A program made the position numbers and the translations under genes. A DNA stretch of 64,000 nt from the NCBI GenBank assembly GCA_903904735.1, contig CAIVDM010000220.1, positions 1 to 64,000 on the forward strand, given 5' to 3'. This document shows, piece by piece, positions 1 through 9,084 of the stretch (positions are counted from its first letter, which is position 1; each line of letters starts with the position of its first letter). Origin of the DNA: an uncultured delta proteobacterium (GTDB taxonomy: Bacteria; Bdellovibrionota_C; UBA2361; OMII01). A model generated the notes under the pieces. The model saw only the letters and a list, made by a program, of their open reading frames with translations. It did no database searches and was not told the origin of the DNA.

Positions 1-207
1 AGCGGTGTTTCGGTAAAGCTATCCTGCGAGGGTGTGCGGGGATTCATTCGGCCCCGTAACGAGGCGCGTACGGAGCCGCGCCCTCCCGATTGTGATGCAG
101 AGGCCTAGGGATGTCGCCCGCACGAATCCTTACGATTTTCCGGATACTACCGTAGTCCCTTTGAAGCCATTCTGATACAACTCCCTGAAACACCCGTTGT
201 ATTCCTT

Positions 208-1395
208 ATGAAACCACCATCCCCACGCTTAGCAGTATTTTGCATCGTATTACTCGACGTGATGGGATTCGGTCTTATCATCCCCTCACAGCCCTTCCTT
301 GCCAAACACTTTGGCGCCACCCCCACAGTGGTTACGCTCCTCGGCACAACCTACTCCCTGGCGCAGTTTATCCTCGCGCCCATGTGGGGATCACTCTCGG
401 ACCGATACGGGCGAAAGCCGATCCTGGTCGCAACCATCACTATGACAGCCATTGGGCACGCCGCGTTTGCGGCCTCGACGTCTCTGGTAATGCTCTTCCT
501 CGCTCGGGCTCTGGCGGGAACTGGCGCCGCCAACATCTCAACTGCCCAAGCCGTTTTAGCGGATACACATGAGCCCGCCGAGCGCAGTCGCGCGATGGCG
601 ATCGTGGGGATCGCCTTTGGAGTCGGTTTTGTGCTTGGACCCGCTTTAGGAGGAGTGCTTTTTCAAATTGATCATAGGGCGCCCGCCGCCTGTGGATCTC
701 TCCTGGCGCTGGTTAACTTAGTCTTTGTGCTTACTCGAATGACAGAGACTCGCAAATTAGGGGTCTCAGGTTCTCGGCACGTTCCTAAAATCTCTGACAT
801 CACGAGACTCGAGCCAAACCTCCGCAGGCTCATCTTTACCACTTTTCTTTTTATCACCGCTTTCGCGCTCATGGAGCAGAGTGTGGGTCTCTTCATCGAG
901 CAGCACTGGACCGACGCGAGCGATCCACAGCGCATGAGGGTGGCGACCAATCTCAACAGTATCTTTCTTATCGTCGTGGGAGTGACCGCCATAATAGCCC
1001 AAGGTTTTCTGGTTCGGCGGTGGCTCAAGACCATCAGCGAAATACGCATGGTAAGATTGGGGCTATGCACCGTGGCAGCGAGTCTGGTGTTGATTCCGAT
1101 ACTTGGAGATATAGGAAACTACGCTCTGTTCCTTGTCTCTGGCGCCACCCTGGCGCTCGGCAGCGGCATGTTTAATCCATCCATGGCGGGTCTTGTTTCG
1201 CTGAGCTCCCCCGTCGATCGACAAGGGTTCGGCCTCTCCCTAAATCAATCAGCGGCGGCTCTCGGACGCATCGTGGGACCGACCACAGCGGGCTATCTCT
1301 TCTCGACTAACGCATCGGCTCCCTTTTTTATCGGGGCGCTACTGATAGTGCTGGCGCTAGGGATGTTTCGGGTCGTACCAGTTTCAACGGAATAG
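208..1395 (+). CDS. MFS drug/metabolite efflux transporter
   Basis: A 395-residue integral membrane protein of the major facilitator superfamily, most like the TetA/MdtG-type proton antiporters. The N-terminus reads LDVMGFGLIIPSQPF, typical of TM1 in that group. The loop between TM2 and TM3 carries motif A (GSLSDRYGRKP, about residues 65-75). Hydrophobic segments fit 12 helices, and the length is normal for the family. It likely exports a small molecule across the inner membrane; the substrate cannot be read from sequence. The ATG at 208 follows directly on an AT-rich stretch with no clear ribosome binding site. It stands alone, with a 680-base gap before the glycan genes. Confidence 0.85.
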   Translation: MKPPSPRLAVFCIVLLDVMGFGLIIPSQPFLAKHFGATPTVVTLLGTTYSLAQFILAPMWGSLSDRYGRKPILVATITMTAIGHAAFAASTSLVMLFLARALAGTGAANISTAQAVLADTHEPAERSRAMAIVGIAFGVGFVLGPALGGVLFQIDHRAPAACGSLLALVNLVFVLTRMTETRKLGVSGSRHVPKISDITRLEPNLRRLIFTTFLFITAFALMEQSVGLFIEQHWTDASDPQRMRVATNLNSIFLIVVGVTAIIAQGFLVRRWLKTISEIRMVRLGLCTVAASLVLIPILGDIGNYALFLVSGATLALGSGMFNPSMAGLVSLSSPVDRQGFGLSLNQSAAALGRIVGPTTAGYLFSTNASAPFFIGALLIVLALGMFRVVPVSTE

Positions 1396-2077
1396 CCGAG
1401 ATATTTTTCACAATAAAATGCTTAGTCTTATAGCGTAGCGTCTTTCATCGGCTCGCGTATGGCGGAGCATGGCAGCCTCAGCCGAAAAACGGCATTATCG
1501 GCACTGGGCGTCGTGGCCTTTCAGATATCCGCCCCAGTCAGCTTCCTCGACAAAACATGGATTGCGCCCAGTACATTCCTTGTTGAGACGAGAAAATGAA
1601 TCTTTCCGCCCCGTCGACTCCGAGAGCGGACCCTCGCTTGGTAGATATGCCCATGAAGAGTCATGGACATAAAACAAATCTCGTGAGCACTCAGCTCACT
1701 CGCGTGTTTAAGGCACCCCCCTCGCACGGGGCAGGGGGATTACCTATTCAGCGGAATCGGACATCCCCAACAGGCGATGGCAAGAGAGAATTTCGCCAAG
1801 CAATGCAGCTTTCAGGAACATTTCTCGGTCAACTACTTTTGTCCTCGATGAATAGTTACCAGATCTCTTGATCTGGCTCTGCTACACCCCTAGTTCGTAA
1901 GCTCCAGAGAAAAACATCTAGCTACCACTGACCATCCTCTGATTATATAGCTAGTGGTGGCTAATCGAGCCCTCGGGCTGTGAAACAAAGAGAATATGCG
2001 CTTCCAGCTGAAACACGTCATCCATGGCTTCGCCCGCGGTACGTGACGCTGAAGGATATCTATTTATAGGAGTCGTA
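1396..2077. other. Non-coding stretch upstream of the glycan island
   Basis: About 680 bases without a convincing gene; short open frames here lack ribosome binding sites and family features. It holds two stem-loops: a 7-bp stem with TCTT loop at 1859-1876 (CCAGATC/GATCTGG), and an 11-12 bp imperfect inverted repeat at 1918-1929 and 1953-1963. The second lies about 115 bases before the start of the first glycan gene and could be a regulatory or attenuating structure. Neither is followed by a T-run. Confidence 0.5.
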
Positions 2078-4000
2078 ATGTCGACGCACAAGCGCACCGA
2101 GCTCGAATCCCGCCACGTTATAGTAAGCGGCGCGACGGGCTTTGTCGGTCAACATCTAGTTCCCATATTGCTGGAGAACAATTATGAGGTGATCGCCACG
2201 GCGCGGGATTTAAAGAAGGCGAAGCTGTTCCCGTGGTTTAGGAGCGTTAAGTTCGTATCGCTCGATTTTTATAAAGAGAAGGCCTCACTTTCCGTACCAC
2301 AAGGCGCTGGACTGATTCACCTTGCATGGCAAGGGCTGCCAAACTACATGTCCCTCTCTCATTTTGAGGACAATCTACCGCACAACTATAATTTCGTTAA
2401 GTCGTTAGTGTCGCTCGGCGTTCGACAAGTCTTAGCGATTGGCACGTGCATGGAGTATGGCTTTCAGAGCGGCGCTATACCATCAACGAGCCAGCCGCTG
2501 CCGAACAACCCCTATGGTCTCGCAAAAAACAACCTGAGGAGGTATCTTGAATTTCTCGCCACCACTCAGCCGTTCACTTTACAGTGGGCTCGTCTTTTTT
2601 ATCTTTATGGGACAGGACAGAGTGCTGGCTCTATCCTGTCTCAACTCGACGCATCGATCGATAACAACGCCAGCGAGTTTAACATGAGCGCTGGAGAGCA
2701 GCTGAGGGATTATTTGCCAGTTGAGGAGGCAGCCCGTCAACTGTGCGAGCTATATTCGAAGGGAACACCAGGCGTCTTTAACGTGTGCAGTGGTAGGCCT
2801 ATCTCTGTCAGACGGCTAGTTGAGCGACGAATCAAGCAGCGCGGATCAGATATCAAACCAAACCTTGGTTTCTTTCCCTACACAAATTATGAGCCGATGG
2901 CGTTTTGGGGAGTACGGGATATTGGACAAACACTATATCTACCCACGTTGCCTAACTCTCCTCTGCGCGAGAAAGCGGTCGAAAACTCGCTGGCTCCCGT
3001 GCGACTTCGATATAATAAGTCTTTACAATTTTTGGAAAATGAGGCTTTTGAGCCGGAGTTAATTGACTACAGTCAGAACTACGAGAATAGCCAGGCCCAT
3101 TCGAAAACATTCCTAAATCACATGTCCACGGTACTCCAGTTACTGAAGCGTGCTCGACCCAAGGGCGCTGTCATGGTTGAGGTGGGTTGTGGCAAAGGCG
3201 ACTTCATCGAATTAGCTCACCGTGATGGATATTTTAATGTAAGGGGATTTGACGCCTCCTATCAAGGCAAGAGTAGTCTCATAGAAAAACGCTACCTTAA
3301 CCCAGCGGATAGAATCAGCGCGGATTTGGTGGTTCTCAGACACGTCCTGGAGCATATTCCTCGCCCCTTCGAGTTTCTCTCGACACTACGAGCTATTTTT
3401 GGCGACGCTTACATTTATATTGAAGTACCAAACTACGACTGGATAGAAGCCAACCAAACCTTTTTCGATATTACATACGAACACGTTAATTATTTCTCGC
3501 AACGCGCCCTAAAAGCGCTCTTTAACCCTGCGCAGACAGAGCACGGGTTGCTATTCGAGCAACAGTATCAGTACGTCATCTCTAAGCTCGCCGCCCTCGA
3601 CTCCAACTTTGACCGGGAATACCGCTCTAGCGACTGGAGATACACGACTTTCGAGGATATCTTCCCGAATATGTGGCGTGCCATAGAGCGATTTAACACC
3701 CTCGCGAAGAGCCGGTCGGTTTTTGTTTGGGGAGCGGCGACAAAGGGGTGCCTCTTCTTGGCGCACTGCGCCGAAATTGGAATACTAGTGGATAAAGTGC
3801 GCTTCGCCGTAGATTTAAACTCGGGCAAGGTAGGCAAGTTTTTGCCCGGCTCGCTCGTTGAAATCAAAGCGAAAAGCGATTTTTTCGATTATGCGAAACC
3901 AGGGGATCTTGTTATTGTCTCTAATCCCGCTTACAGAGATGAAATAGTCGCGGAGATCCGCGGCGCCGGTCTCATAGATATAGAAGTCGAAACCCTTTAA
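2078..4000 (+). CDS. NAD-dependent epimerase/dehydratase fused to C-methyltransferase-type SAM methyltransferase
   Basis: A two-domain nucleotide-sugar enzyme of 640 residues. The first ~300 residues are an extended short-chain dehydrogenase: Rossmann GATGFVG motif near the N-terminus and catalytic YGLAK. The rest is a class I SAM methyltransferase (VEVGCGKGDF) ending in the C-terminal domain typical of sugar C-methyltransferases (WGAATKG, then GKFLPGS). Start 2078 is chosen because AGGAG lies 7-10 bases before it; an in-frame ATG at 2024 has no such site. It likely reduces or epimerises and methylates a keto-sugar nucleotide in the cytoplasm. The zinc-binding CxxC region seen in the gene at 6006-7217 is absent here. 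The fusion is unusual. Confidence 0.8.
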   Translation: MSTHKRTELESRHVIVSGATGFVGQHLVPILLENNYEVIATARDLKKAKLFPWFRSVKFVSLDFYKEKASLSVPQGAGLIHLAWQGLPNYMSLSHFEDNLPHNYNFVKSLVSLGVRQVLAIGTCMEYGFQSGAIPSTSQPLPNNPYGLAKNNLRRYLEFLATTQPFTLQWARLFYLYGTGQSAGSILSQLDASIDNNASEFNMSAGEQLRDYLPVEEAARQLCELYSKGTPGVFNVCSGRPISVRRLVERRIKQRGSDIKPNLGFFPYTNYEPMAFWGVRDIGQTLYLPTLPNSPLREKAVENSLAPVRLRYNKSLQFLENEAFEPELIDYSQNYENSQAHSKTFLNHMSTVLQLLKRARPKGAVMVEVGCGKGDFIELAHRDGYFNVRGFDASYQGKSSLIEKRYLNPADRISADLVVLRHVLEHIPRPFEFLSTLRAIFGDAYIYIEVPNYDWIEANQTFFDITYEHVNYFSQRALKALFNPAQTEHGLLFEQQYQYVISKLAALDSNFDREYRSSDWRYTTFEDIFPNMWRAIERFNTLAKSRSVFVWGAATKGCLFLAHCAEIGILVDKVRFAVDLNSGKVGKFLPGSLVEIKAKSDFFDYAKPGDLVIVSNPAYRDEIVAEIRGAGLIDIEVETL

Positions 4001-4014
4001 GGTTGAGGAATTAT

Positions 4015-4806
4015 ATGAAGGACGTTAACGAGGAACAAAACTTCCGCGAACAGAGCGCTCGTGAAACAGAGCAGCAGGGACAAAACACTATTCTTAAATC
4101 AATTACGCAAGCATGGATGAATGAGTCCGTGAAAACTAAGTACTCATATCACTTTGAGTGGCTCGGTCGTCCAATCATTCAATACCCCCAAGACATCGTG
4201 GCGATGCAGCAATTGCTGTGGAAAATTAAACCAGATCTGATTATCGAAACCGGCATCGCCCGTGGTGGCTCACTGATTTTTCATTCCAGCATACTCGAGT
4301 TAATCGCCCAGTGTGGAGGTCCCAGCGAAGCGACCATTCTTGGCATCGACATCGACATTAGATCGCACAACAAGGACGCGATCCTCGCGCACCCGATGTC
4401 AAAACGGGTTGAGATGTTGCAAGGGTCAAGCGTAGACAACACCATACTTCAGCAGGTGCGGGAAAGAGTAAAGGGTAAAAAACGCGTACTGGTATGCCTC
4501 GATAGCAACCATACGCACGAGCATGTGCTGGAAGAGCTTCGACTGTATGCGCCGCTAGTGAGCGTTGGAAGCTATGTTGTTGTATTCGACACCATCGTGG
4601 AGGATCTTCCAGCTGACACCTATCCTGACAGGACCTGGGGGAAGGGAGACAATCCGAAGACCGCCATCATGGAATATTTACATACCTTGGAGACATCTCA
4701 AGTTAATGGTTTTGATGGCGCCCAACTGAAGCTCGAAGTTGACAGATTCATAGACGATCAGCTGCTCATTACAGTCGCGCCAAGCGGCTATCTAAAAAGA
4801 GTTTAG
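4015..4806 (+). CDS. Cephalosporin hydroxylase (CmcI)/rhamnosyl O-methyltransferase family protein
   Basis: A 263-residue Rossmann-fold protein of the CmcI family, whose characterised members are SAM-dependent O-methyltransferases acting on sugars or antibiotics. Visible signatures are ETGIARGGS (SAM-binding loop), GIDIDI, LDSNHTHEHV and the C-terminal WGKGDNPKTA. Start 4015 follows GAGG with a 6-base spacer, 12 bases after the previous stop; a TTG at 4003 is less likely. It probably O-methylates a sugar of the surface glycan made by the neighbouring genes. The acceptor is not evident. Confidence 0.8.
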   Translation: MKDVNEEQNFREQSARETEQQGQNTILKSITQAWMNESVKTKYSYHFEWLGRPIIQYPQDIVAMQQLLWKIKPDLIIETGIARGGSLIFHSSILELIAQCGGPSEATILGIDIDIRSHNKDAILAHPMSKRVEMLQGSSVDNTILQQVRERVKGKKRVLVCLDSNHTHEHVLEELRLYAPLVSVGSYVVVFDTIVEDLPADTYPDRTWGKGDNPKTAIMEYLHTLETSQVNGFDGAQLKLEVDRFIDDQLLITVAPSGYLKRV

Positions 4807-4981
4807 GCCCCCGAACATTCCTGGGATTTTAGTGTGGAATTTCCAAAGACTGCGATTACAGACGAGGAAGTATGATTGCTGAGAACACCTTCGTTATCGC
4901 ACTCAACTTCCTAACTATAGATAAGTGGAAGTCTCGCCGGCCGAGGCTAGGAGCCATCATTTAAAGTAGAGTAAGCAGGGC

Positions 4982-5980
4982 ATGTCTCAGCAGACCAAAC
5001 TTCTTATATATACATTCGTATTTAACGAAGCTCGTTATCTGCCGATGATGTTTGACTCCTTGCTTGCTCAAACCGATCGAGATTTTTCTCTACTTGTCTC
5101 CGATAATCACTCCACTGATGGAACCACCGAGGTAATCGATAATTATATTCGTCAATTCCCGAGGATACATGCCATTAGACCAAGCAAACATCTCTCGGGT
5201 ATCGAGCACGGACATTTTGTCCATCGTCATGTGGTTGACTCCCTAAAAGACTACACACATGTAATGTTTTTGGGGGGGCACGATGTTGTCGACCCGAACA
5301 CTATAAAGCATCTAAAAGAGCGCGCCGGCTCAGCGCCGAGCAGCGCGCTGCTATACACAGATACCTTTCGTCTGAACTTCGAAGGTATGCCCCTTGAGTG
5401 TTATCCAAATTCCCTAAATACCAGCGGCATCCATAGACCTATAATCCCCTTTATCGTACTTTTTGGAATCGGTCATAACATAATGTCGTCGGGCATATGG
5501 CGAGCGGATGTATTCGCGAAAGTCAGACCACGCTTTACGTGCTGCGCTAGCGATCATCTTCTACTTTGCGAGGCGGCCCTTGAAGGCCCAATTACATACA
5601 CTCCAGGGGGAGCCCTCTATTTGCGAGACGCCCCAACTTATGTTCCTGGCTGGCGATATTACGTTGAAAAGCACCTACCGGAGCCGCAAAGGCTCAAAGG
5701 GTGCGCATACGACTTTACACTTCAAGTTAGCTGGTTGTTGAGCATACTCGAGCGCTGCCTTGGCGTCTCTGTCCCAGAGGCTCTGGGGAATCCGACGTTT
5801 GAGAACTATTTCTTGTCGGCTATTCAGCTTTATTTCATTCGTTATGGTGATGCGGCTCAAGGCTTTGACGACCCGGGCGCGCTAGTCGGTAGCGAATTGT
5901 ATCAAGCTACTCAGCGTAACGATCTAGCGCGAGTCCTCCGCTTAACTCGTCAGATCGCGGAGGCTGCGCAACCTAATTAG
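4982..5980 (+). CDS. Glycosyltransferase family 2
   Basis: A 332-residue GT-A fold glycosyltransferase. The N-terminus has the family 2 pattern: a hydrophobic strand, TFVFNEARYLPMMFDSLLAQT, then VSDNHSTDGT. The acidic metal-binding position is GGHDV rather than DxD, so catalytic details are uncertain. Membrane helices are lacking, so it is cytoplasmic or peripheral. It lies 175 bases after the CmcI-like gene and ends 25 bases before the stop of the convergent sugar operon. Role inferred from context: adding a sugar to a surface polysaccharide. Confidence 0.8.
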   Translation: MSQQTKLLIYTFVFNEARYLPMMFDSLLAQTDRDFSLLVSDNHSTDGTTEVIDNYIRQFPRIHAIRPSKHLSGIEHGHFVHRHVVDSLKDYTHVMFLGGHDVVDPNTIKHLKERAGSAPSSALLYTDTFRLNFEGMPLECYPNSLNTSGIHRPIIPFIVLFGIGHNIMSSGIWRADVFAKVRPRFTCCASDHLLLCEAALEGPITYTPGGALYLRDAPTYVPGWRYYVEKHLPEPQRLKGCAYDFTLQVSWLLSILERCLGVSVPEALGNPTFENYFLSAIQLYFIRYGDAAQGFDDPGALVGSELYQATQRNDLARVLRLTRQIAEAAQPN

Positions 5981-6005
5981 ATCCTCCTCCGCCGCCTCGA
6001 ATCCG

Positions 6006-7217
6006 CTAGGAAAGGCATATGTAAGTCCAATAAAGCACTGATGAGCTTAACTCGCCCTTGAGGCTATCAGTAATCTCATCCTTAATATTCCAGGGCAGAA
6101 TCAGAATAATATCTGGCTCCGGAGTCGAAAAAGCCCCGACTATCGGTATCCTACTCCCGGGCATAAATTTCCCCTGTTTGTGGGGATTTCTATCAACGAC
6201 GTAATCGATAATGTCCGCGCCGACTCCCGCGTAATTCAGGAGCGTATTACCTTTCGCCGCCGCTCCATAGGCCGCGATACGCTTACCTTCTCCCTTCGCC
6301 CGCACGAGAGCGGAAAGAAGGTCGAGCTTGATCTTGAACGCTCTTCTAGCAAAATCTTGGTACGTCGCGGACCGTGTAAGGCCGAATTGCTCTTCCCGCT
6401 CGATTATCCCCTGCACGCTCTCGGATATCGGATAATCACCTGTGTCGCTCAGGTGCGCATAAATCCGGAGACTGCCACCATGAGTGGCAAGCTGCTCGAC
6501 ATCGAAGACTGTGAGCCCCTGAGAGCGCAGTATTGAGCGGACGGTCAACAATGATAAATACGAGTAATGTTCGTGGTAAATCGTATCGAACTGGGTAAGC
6601 TGGATGAGATTCAAGAGGTGCGGAAATTCTAGGGTGAGCACTCCCTTTGGCTTTAAAATTCGCCGAAATCCCGCGACGAAGTCATTTATATCTGGCACAT
6701 GGGCTAGGACGTTGTTGCCTAACGCCAGATCGACTTTACCCCGGGTATCGGCGAGAAATCGCGCGGTCTCCTGACCGAAGAACTCTCCGACGATATCAAT
6801 GCCTTTTGACCTCGCGACATCCGCCGTGCTTTTTGTCGGTTCTACCCCGAAACACGGCACTCCCCGCTGGTTAAAAAACTGCAGCAAATATCCATCATTC
6901 GCGGCGACTTCCATCACCAACGAATTTTTTCCGAGACCAAGCCGTGGACTGATCGATTCGACGTAATTTTTTGCGTGCTCGAGCCAAGTGGTTGAGTAAG
7001 AACTGAAATACGCGTAACTATCGTCAAACAGTTCCTCAGCACGAGAAAAGTCCTGCGTTTGAGCGAGCCAGCAAGACTCACATACCAAAACTTTCAATGG
7101 ATAAAAGCGCTCAGGAGCATTAAGTTGCTCTCGCGTAAGATAGGCGTTCGAGGGGGGGGCCGTTCCTAAATCGACTAACTCAAGAGACACAGGGGAGTGG
7201 CAATGTCTGCATTTCAT
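6006..7217 (-). CDS. Sugar-nucleotide C-methyltransferase with zinc-binding N-terminus
   Basis: A 403-residue protein with the three parts of NovU/TylC3-type C-methyltransferases. First comes an N-terminal zinc module (MKCRHC and VCESCW), then a SAM-binding core (VMEVAANDGYLL, NNVLAHVPD), then the C-terminal domain (YGAAAKGNTLL, VDRNPHKQGKFMPG). It likely adds a methyl branch to a CDP-4-keto-6-deoxysugar. The start at 7217 puts CxxC at the N-terminus as in the family; a longer frame from 7334 would add 39 residues with no ribosome binding site. It is the last gene of the leftward rfbF-rfbG-epimerase operon. Confidence 0.85.
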   Translation of the reverse strand: MKCRHCHSPVSLELVDLGTAPPSNAYLTREQLNAPERFYPLKVLVCESCWLAQTQDFSRAEELFDDSYAYFSSYSTTWLEHAKNYVESISPRLGLGKNSLVMEVAANDGYLLQFFNQRGVPCFGVEPTKSTADVARSKGIDIVGEFFGQETARFLADTRGKVDLALGNNVLAHVPDINDFVAGFRRILKPKGVLTLEFPHLLNLIQLTQFDTIYHEHYSYLSLLTVRSILRSQGLTVFDVEQLATHGGSLRIYAHLSDTGDYPISESVQGIIEREEQFGLTRSATYQDFARRAFKIKLDLLSALVRAKGEGKRIAAYGAAAKGNTLLNYAGVGADIIDYVVDRNPHKQGKFMPGSRIPIVGAFSTPEPDIILILPWNIKDEITDSLKGELSSSVLYWTYICLS

Positions 7218-7446
7218 CTGATGACTATCCACGCTCGACCATAGTTCCCGATACAAGTCTTTACGTCGAAAACTCGATTTTTCGGTTGCGGTACATCTCT
7301 GACACTCTGCGGAGCTAGTAAAAGTCCCCGACATTCAGGCGCCTAAGGTGAAAGAAACTCCGTTTGGTTCGATCAATCGAAATCTATCCTGTGCCGCCTC
7401 CTATATGATGCCCTTAACGAGACAGCAGCTTCCCGGATCTAAGTGC

Positions 7447-8004
7447 TTAGAGCCCCTTAAACGAGTCATCCAGTGGCGGCTGCTCCGTGTCTCGCTTCGA
7501 CCGCACCCCAATTTCGAGGGGCCAACTAATGTTAATTTTTGGATCAAGCGCGTTAATCACTCCCTGGCTATCCGCGGCGTAGGGAGCGGAATGAAGGTAG
7601 AGCACCTGGGAGTTGGGCTGAAGAACCTGAAACCCGTGGGCAAAACCCTCAGGGATGAGCAGAGACGTGTTCTCCTTCTCAGATAGCTTAATTCCAAACC
7701 AGCACAGAAAGGTGTTTGATGAACGCCGGATATCGACGGCCACATCAAATATCTCGCCGCGCGTGCATGTAATCAATTTTGTCTCCGCGAAGGGATGGTA
7801 CTGAAAGTGTAAGCCTCTAACAGCGCCGACCTCCACGGTAGAAGAGAGATTTATCTGCGATACCTGTTTATCTCCAAAGCATGCCGCAAGCTCTTCCTGA
7901 CAAAAGAGCCGCTCGAAAGCCCCTCGCTCGTCGCGACTTACGGTTCTTATGAGCCGCTTCAGCCCCGACAGTGGAGTGCTTTCACAAACGAAACGACCTG
8001 ACAT
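7447..8004 (-). CDS. RmlC-type 3,5-epimerase (dTDP-4-dehydrorhamnose 3,5-epimerase family)
   Basis: A 185-residue cupin, the normal size for RmlC. RGLHFQ holds the catalytic histidine and IPEGFAHGFQVL is the conserved RmlC segment. The family epimerises C3 and/or C5 of nucleotide-linked 4-keto-6-deoxysugars. The neighbours make CDP-4-keto-6-deoxyglucose, so a CDP-sugar is the likely substrate rather than the dTDP-sugar of the family name. GAGG lies 5 bases before ATG 8004, and the gap to the rfbG stop is 6 bases, so the genes are co-transcribed. Confidence 0.88.
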   Translation of the reverse strand: MSGRFVCESTPLSGLKRLIRTVSRDERGAFERLFCQEELAACFGDKQVSQINLSSTVEVGAVRGLHFQYHPFAETKLITCTRGEIFDVAVDIRRSSNTFLCWFGIKLSEKENTSLLIPEGFAHGFQVLQPNSQVLYLHSAPYAADSQGVINALDPKINISWPLEIGVRSKRDTEQPPLDDSFKGL

Positions 8005-8010
8005 AGTTCC

Positions 8011-9084
8011 TCACCTAGCCGCAGCAAATACCGCCATTTGATCCAGAGAGATCTGCAGCATATCTTCGCCTCTGTAGTAAGCGTTATACCATTCCGCCGT
8101 TTTTGCCAGTGCTGTGGAAAGTGACCAGGTGGTGCTCCAGTTAAGGCGCTGTTTAGACTTACTGGAATCAAGCGTCAGCAAGGCGGCCTCGTGTGGTTTC
8201 GGAGATTCGTCAACGACCCAGCTCGCGTTTGGCACGAGCGAGCAAAGATTATCAACTATCTCCTCAACACTACCACTATCACTCGGATCGGGTGCAAAGT
8301 TCCATGCCTCGGCGAACGATTCCTCATGTGATAACAACTTCTCGGCGAGCGTCACATAAGCTCGGGAAACCTCTAACACATGTTGCCATGGTCGGATTGA
8401 GTCAGGATACCTAATTCTGAGTGTGGTGCCGCTTTGCGCGGCTCTAAAAAAGTCAGGAATAAGTCGATCCTGAGACCAATCACCTCCCCCTATAACGTTA
8501 CCAGCTCGAGCGGTGGCGACACGAACCCCCTGGGCACTCAAAAATGACCGTCTATACGCGCTCGTGATTATCTCACTGCAGGCTTTACTAGCTGAATAAC
8601 AATCATAACCACCGAGGGAATCTTCTTCCTTATATGGCGTTCGAGTTTCTCGGTTTTCATAACATTTATCCGTCGTGACATTTACGATTGCTCTAAGATT
8701 TTTCTGCTCACGACTTAGCTCAAGCAAATTCAGGGTCCCAACAACATTCGTCTCCATAGTGAAAATCGGATCTGTGTAGGAACTCCTAACGAGTGGTTGC
8801 GCCGCGAGATGAAATATAATCTCAGGGGCCGCTTCCTCTAAGGATCTACCGAGGGCCGCCCTATCACGGATATCCCCGATCGAGTGACCCGCGACGCGAT
8901 TCGATATGTGACAAACATCGAAGAGGCTTGGCTCTGTTGGAGGAGGCAGAGAGAATCCATAAACCTTGGCTCCCAGAGTGGATAGCCACAACGACAACCA
9001 CGCCCCCTTGAAGCCCGTATGCCCTGTTATGAAGACTGACCGACCGCGCCAGAAATCCGCGGCACTCACTTCCAAACCATCCAT
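8011..9084 (-). CDS. rfbG: CDP-glucose 4,6-dehydratase
   Basis: A 357-residue extended short-chain dehydrogenase that converts CDP-glucose to CDP-4-keto-6-deoxyglucose using bound NAD. Motifs include FITGHTGFKGAWLS (NAD binding; the HTGFKG form is typical of RfbG), VNVTTDKCYEN, and catalytic YSASKACSE. ATG 9084 follows AGGA and gives the usual RfbG N-terminus; an ATG at 9105 is an alternative. Either start overlaps the end of rfbF, which implies translational coupling. Confidence 0.92.
   Translation of the reverse strand: MDGLEVSAADFWRGRSVFITGHTGFKGAWLSLWLSTLGAKVYGFSLPPPTEPSLFDVCHISNRVAGHSIGDIRDRAALGRSLEEAAPEIIFHLAAQPLVRSSYTDPIFTMETNVVGTLNLLELSREQKNLRAIVNVTTDKCYENRETRTPYKEEDSLGGYDCYSASKACSEIITSAYRRSFLSAQGVRVATARAGNVIGGGDWSQDRLIPDFFRAAQSGTTLRIRYPDSIRPWQHVLEVSRAYVTLAEKLLSHEESFAEAWNFAPDPSDSGSVEEIVDNLCSLVPNASWVVDESPKPHEAALLTLDSSKSKQRLNWSTTWSLSTALAKTAEWYNAYYRGEDMLQISLDQMAVFAAAR

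Noticed and set aside
1469-1871. Overlapping small open frames after the MFS gene
   Set aside because: Their composition is not protein-like and no start signals are present.
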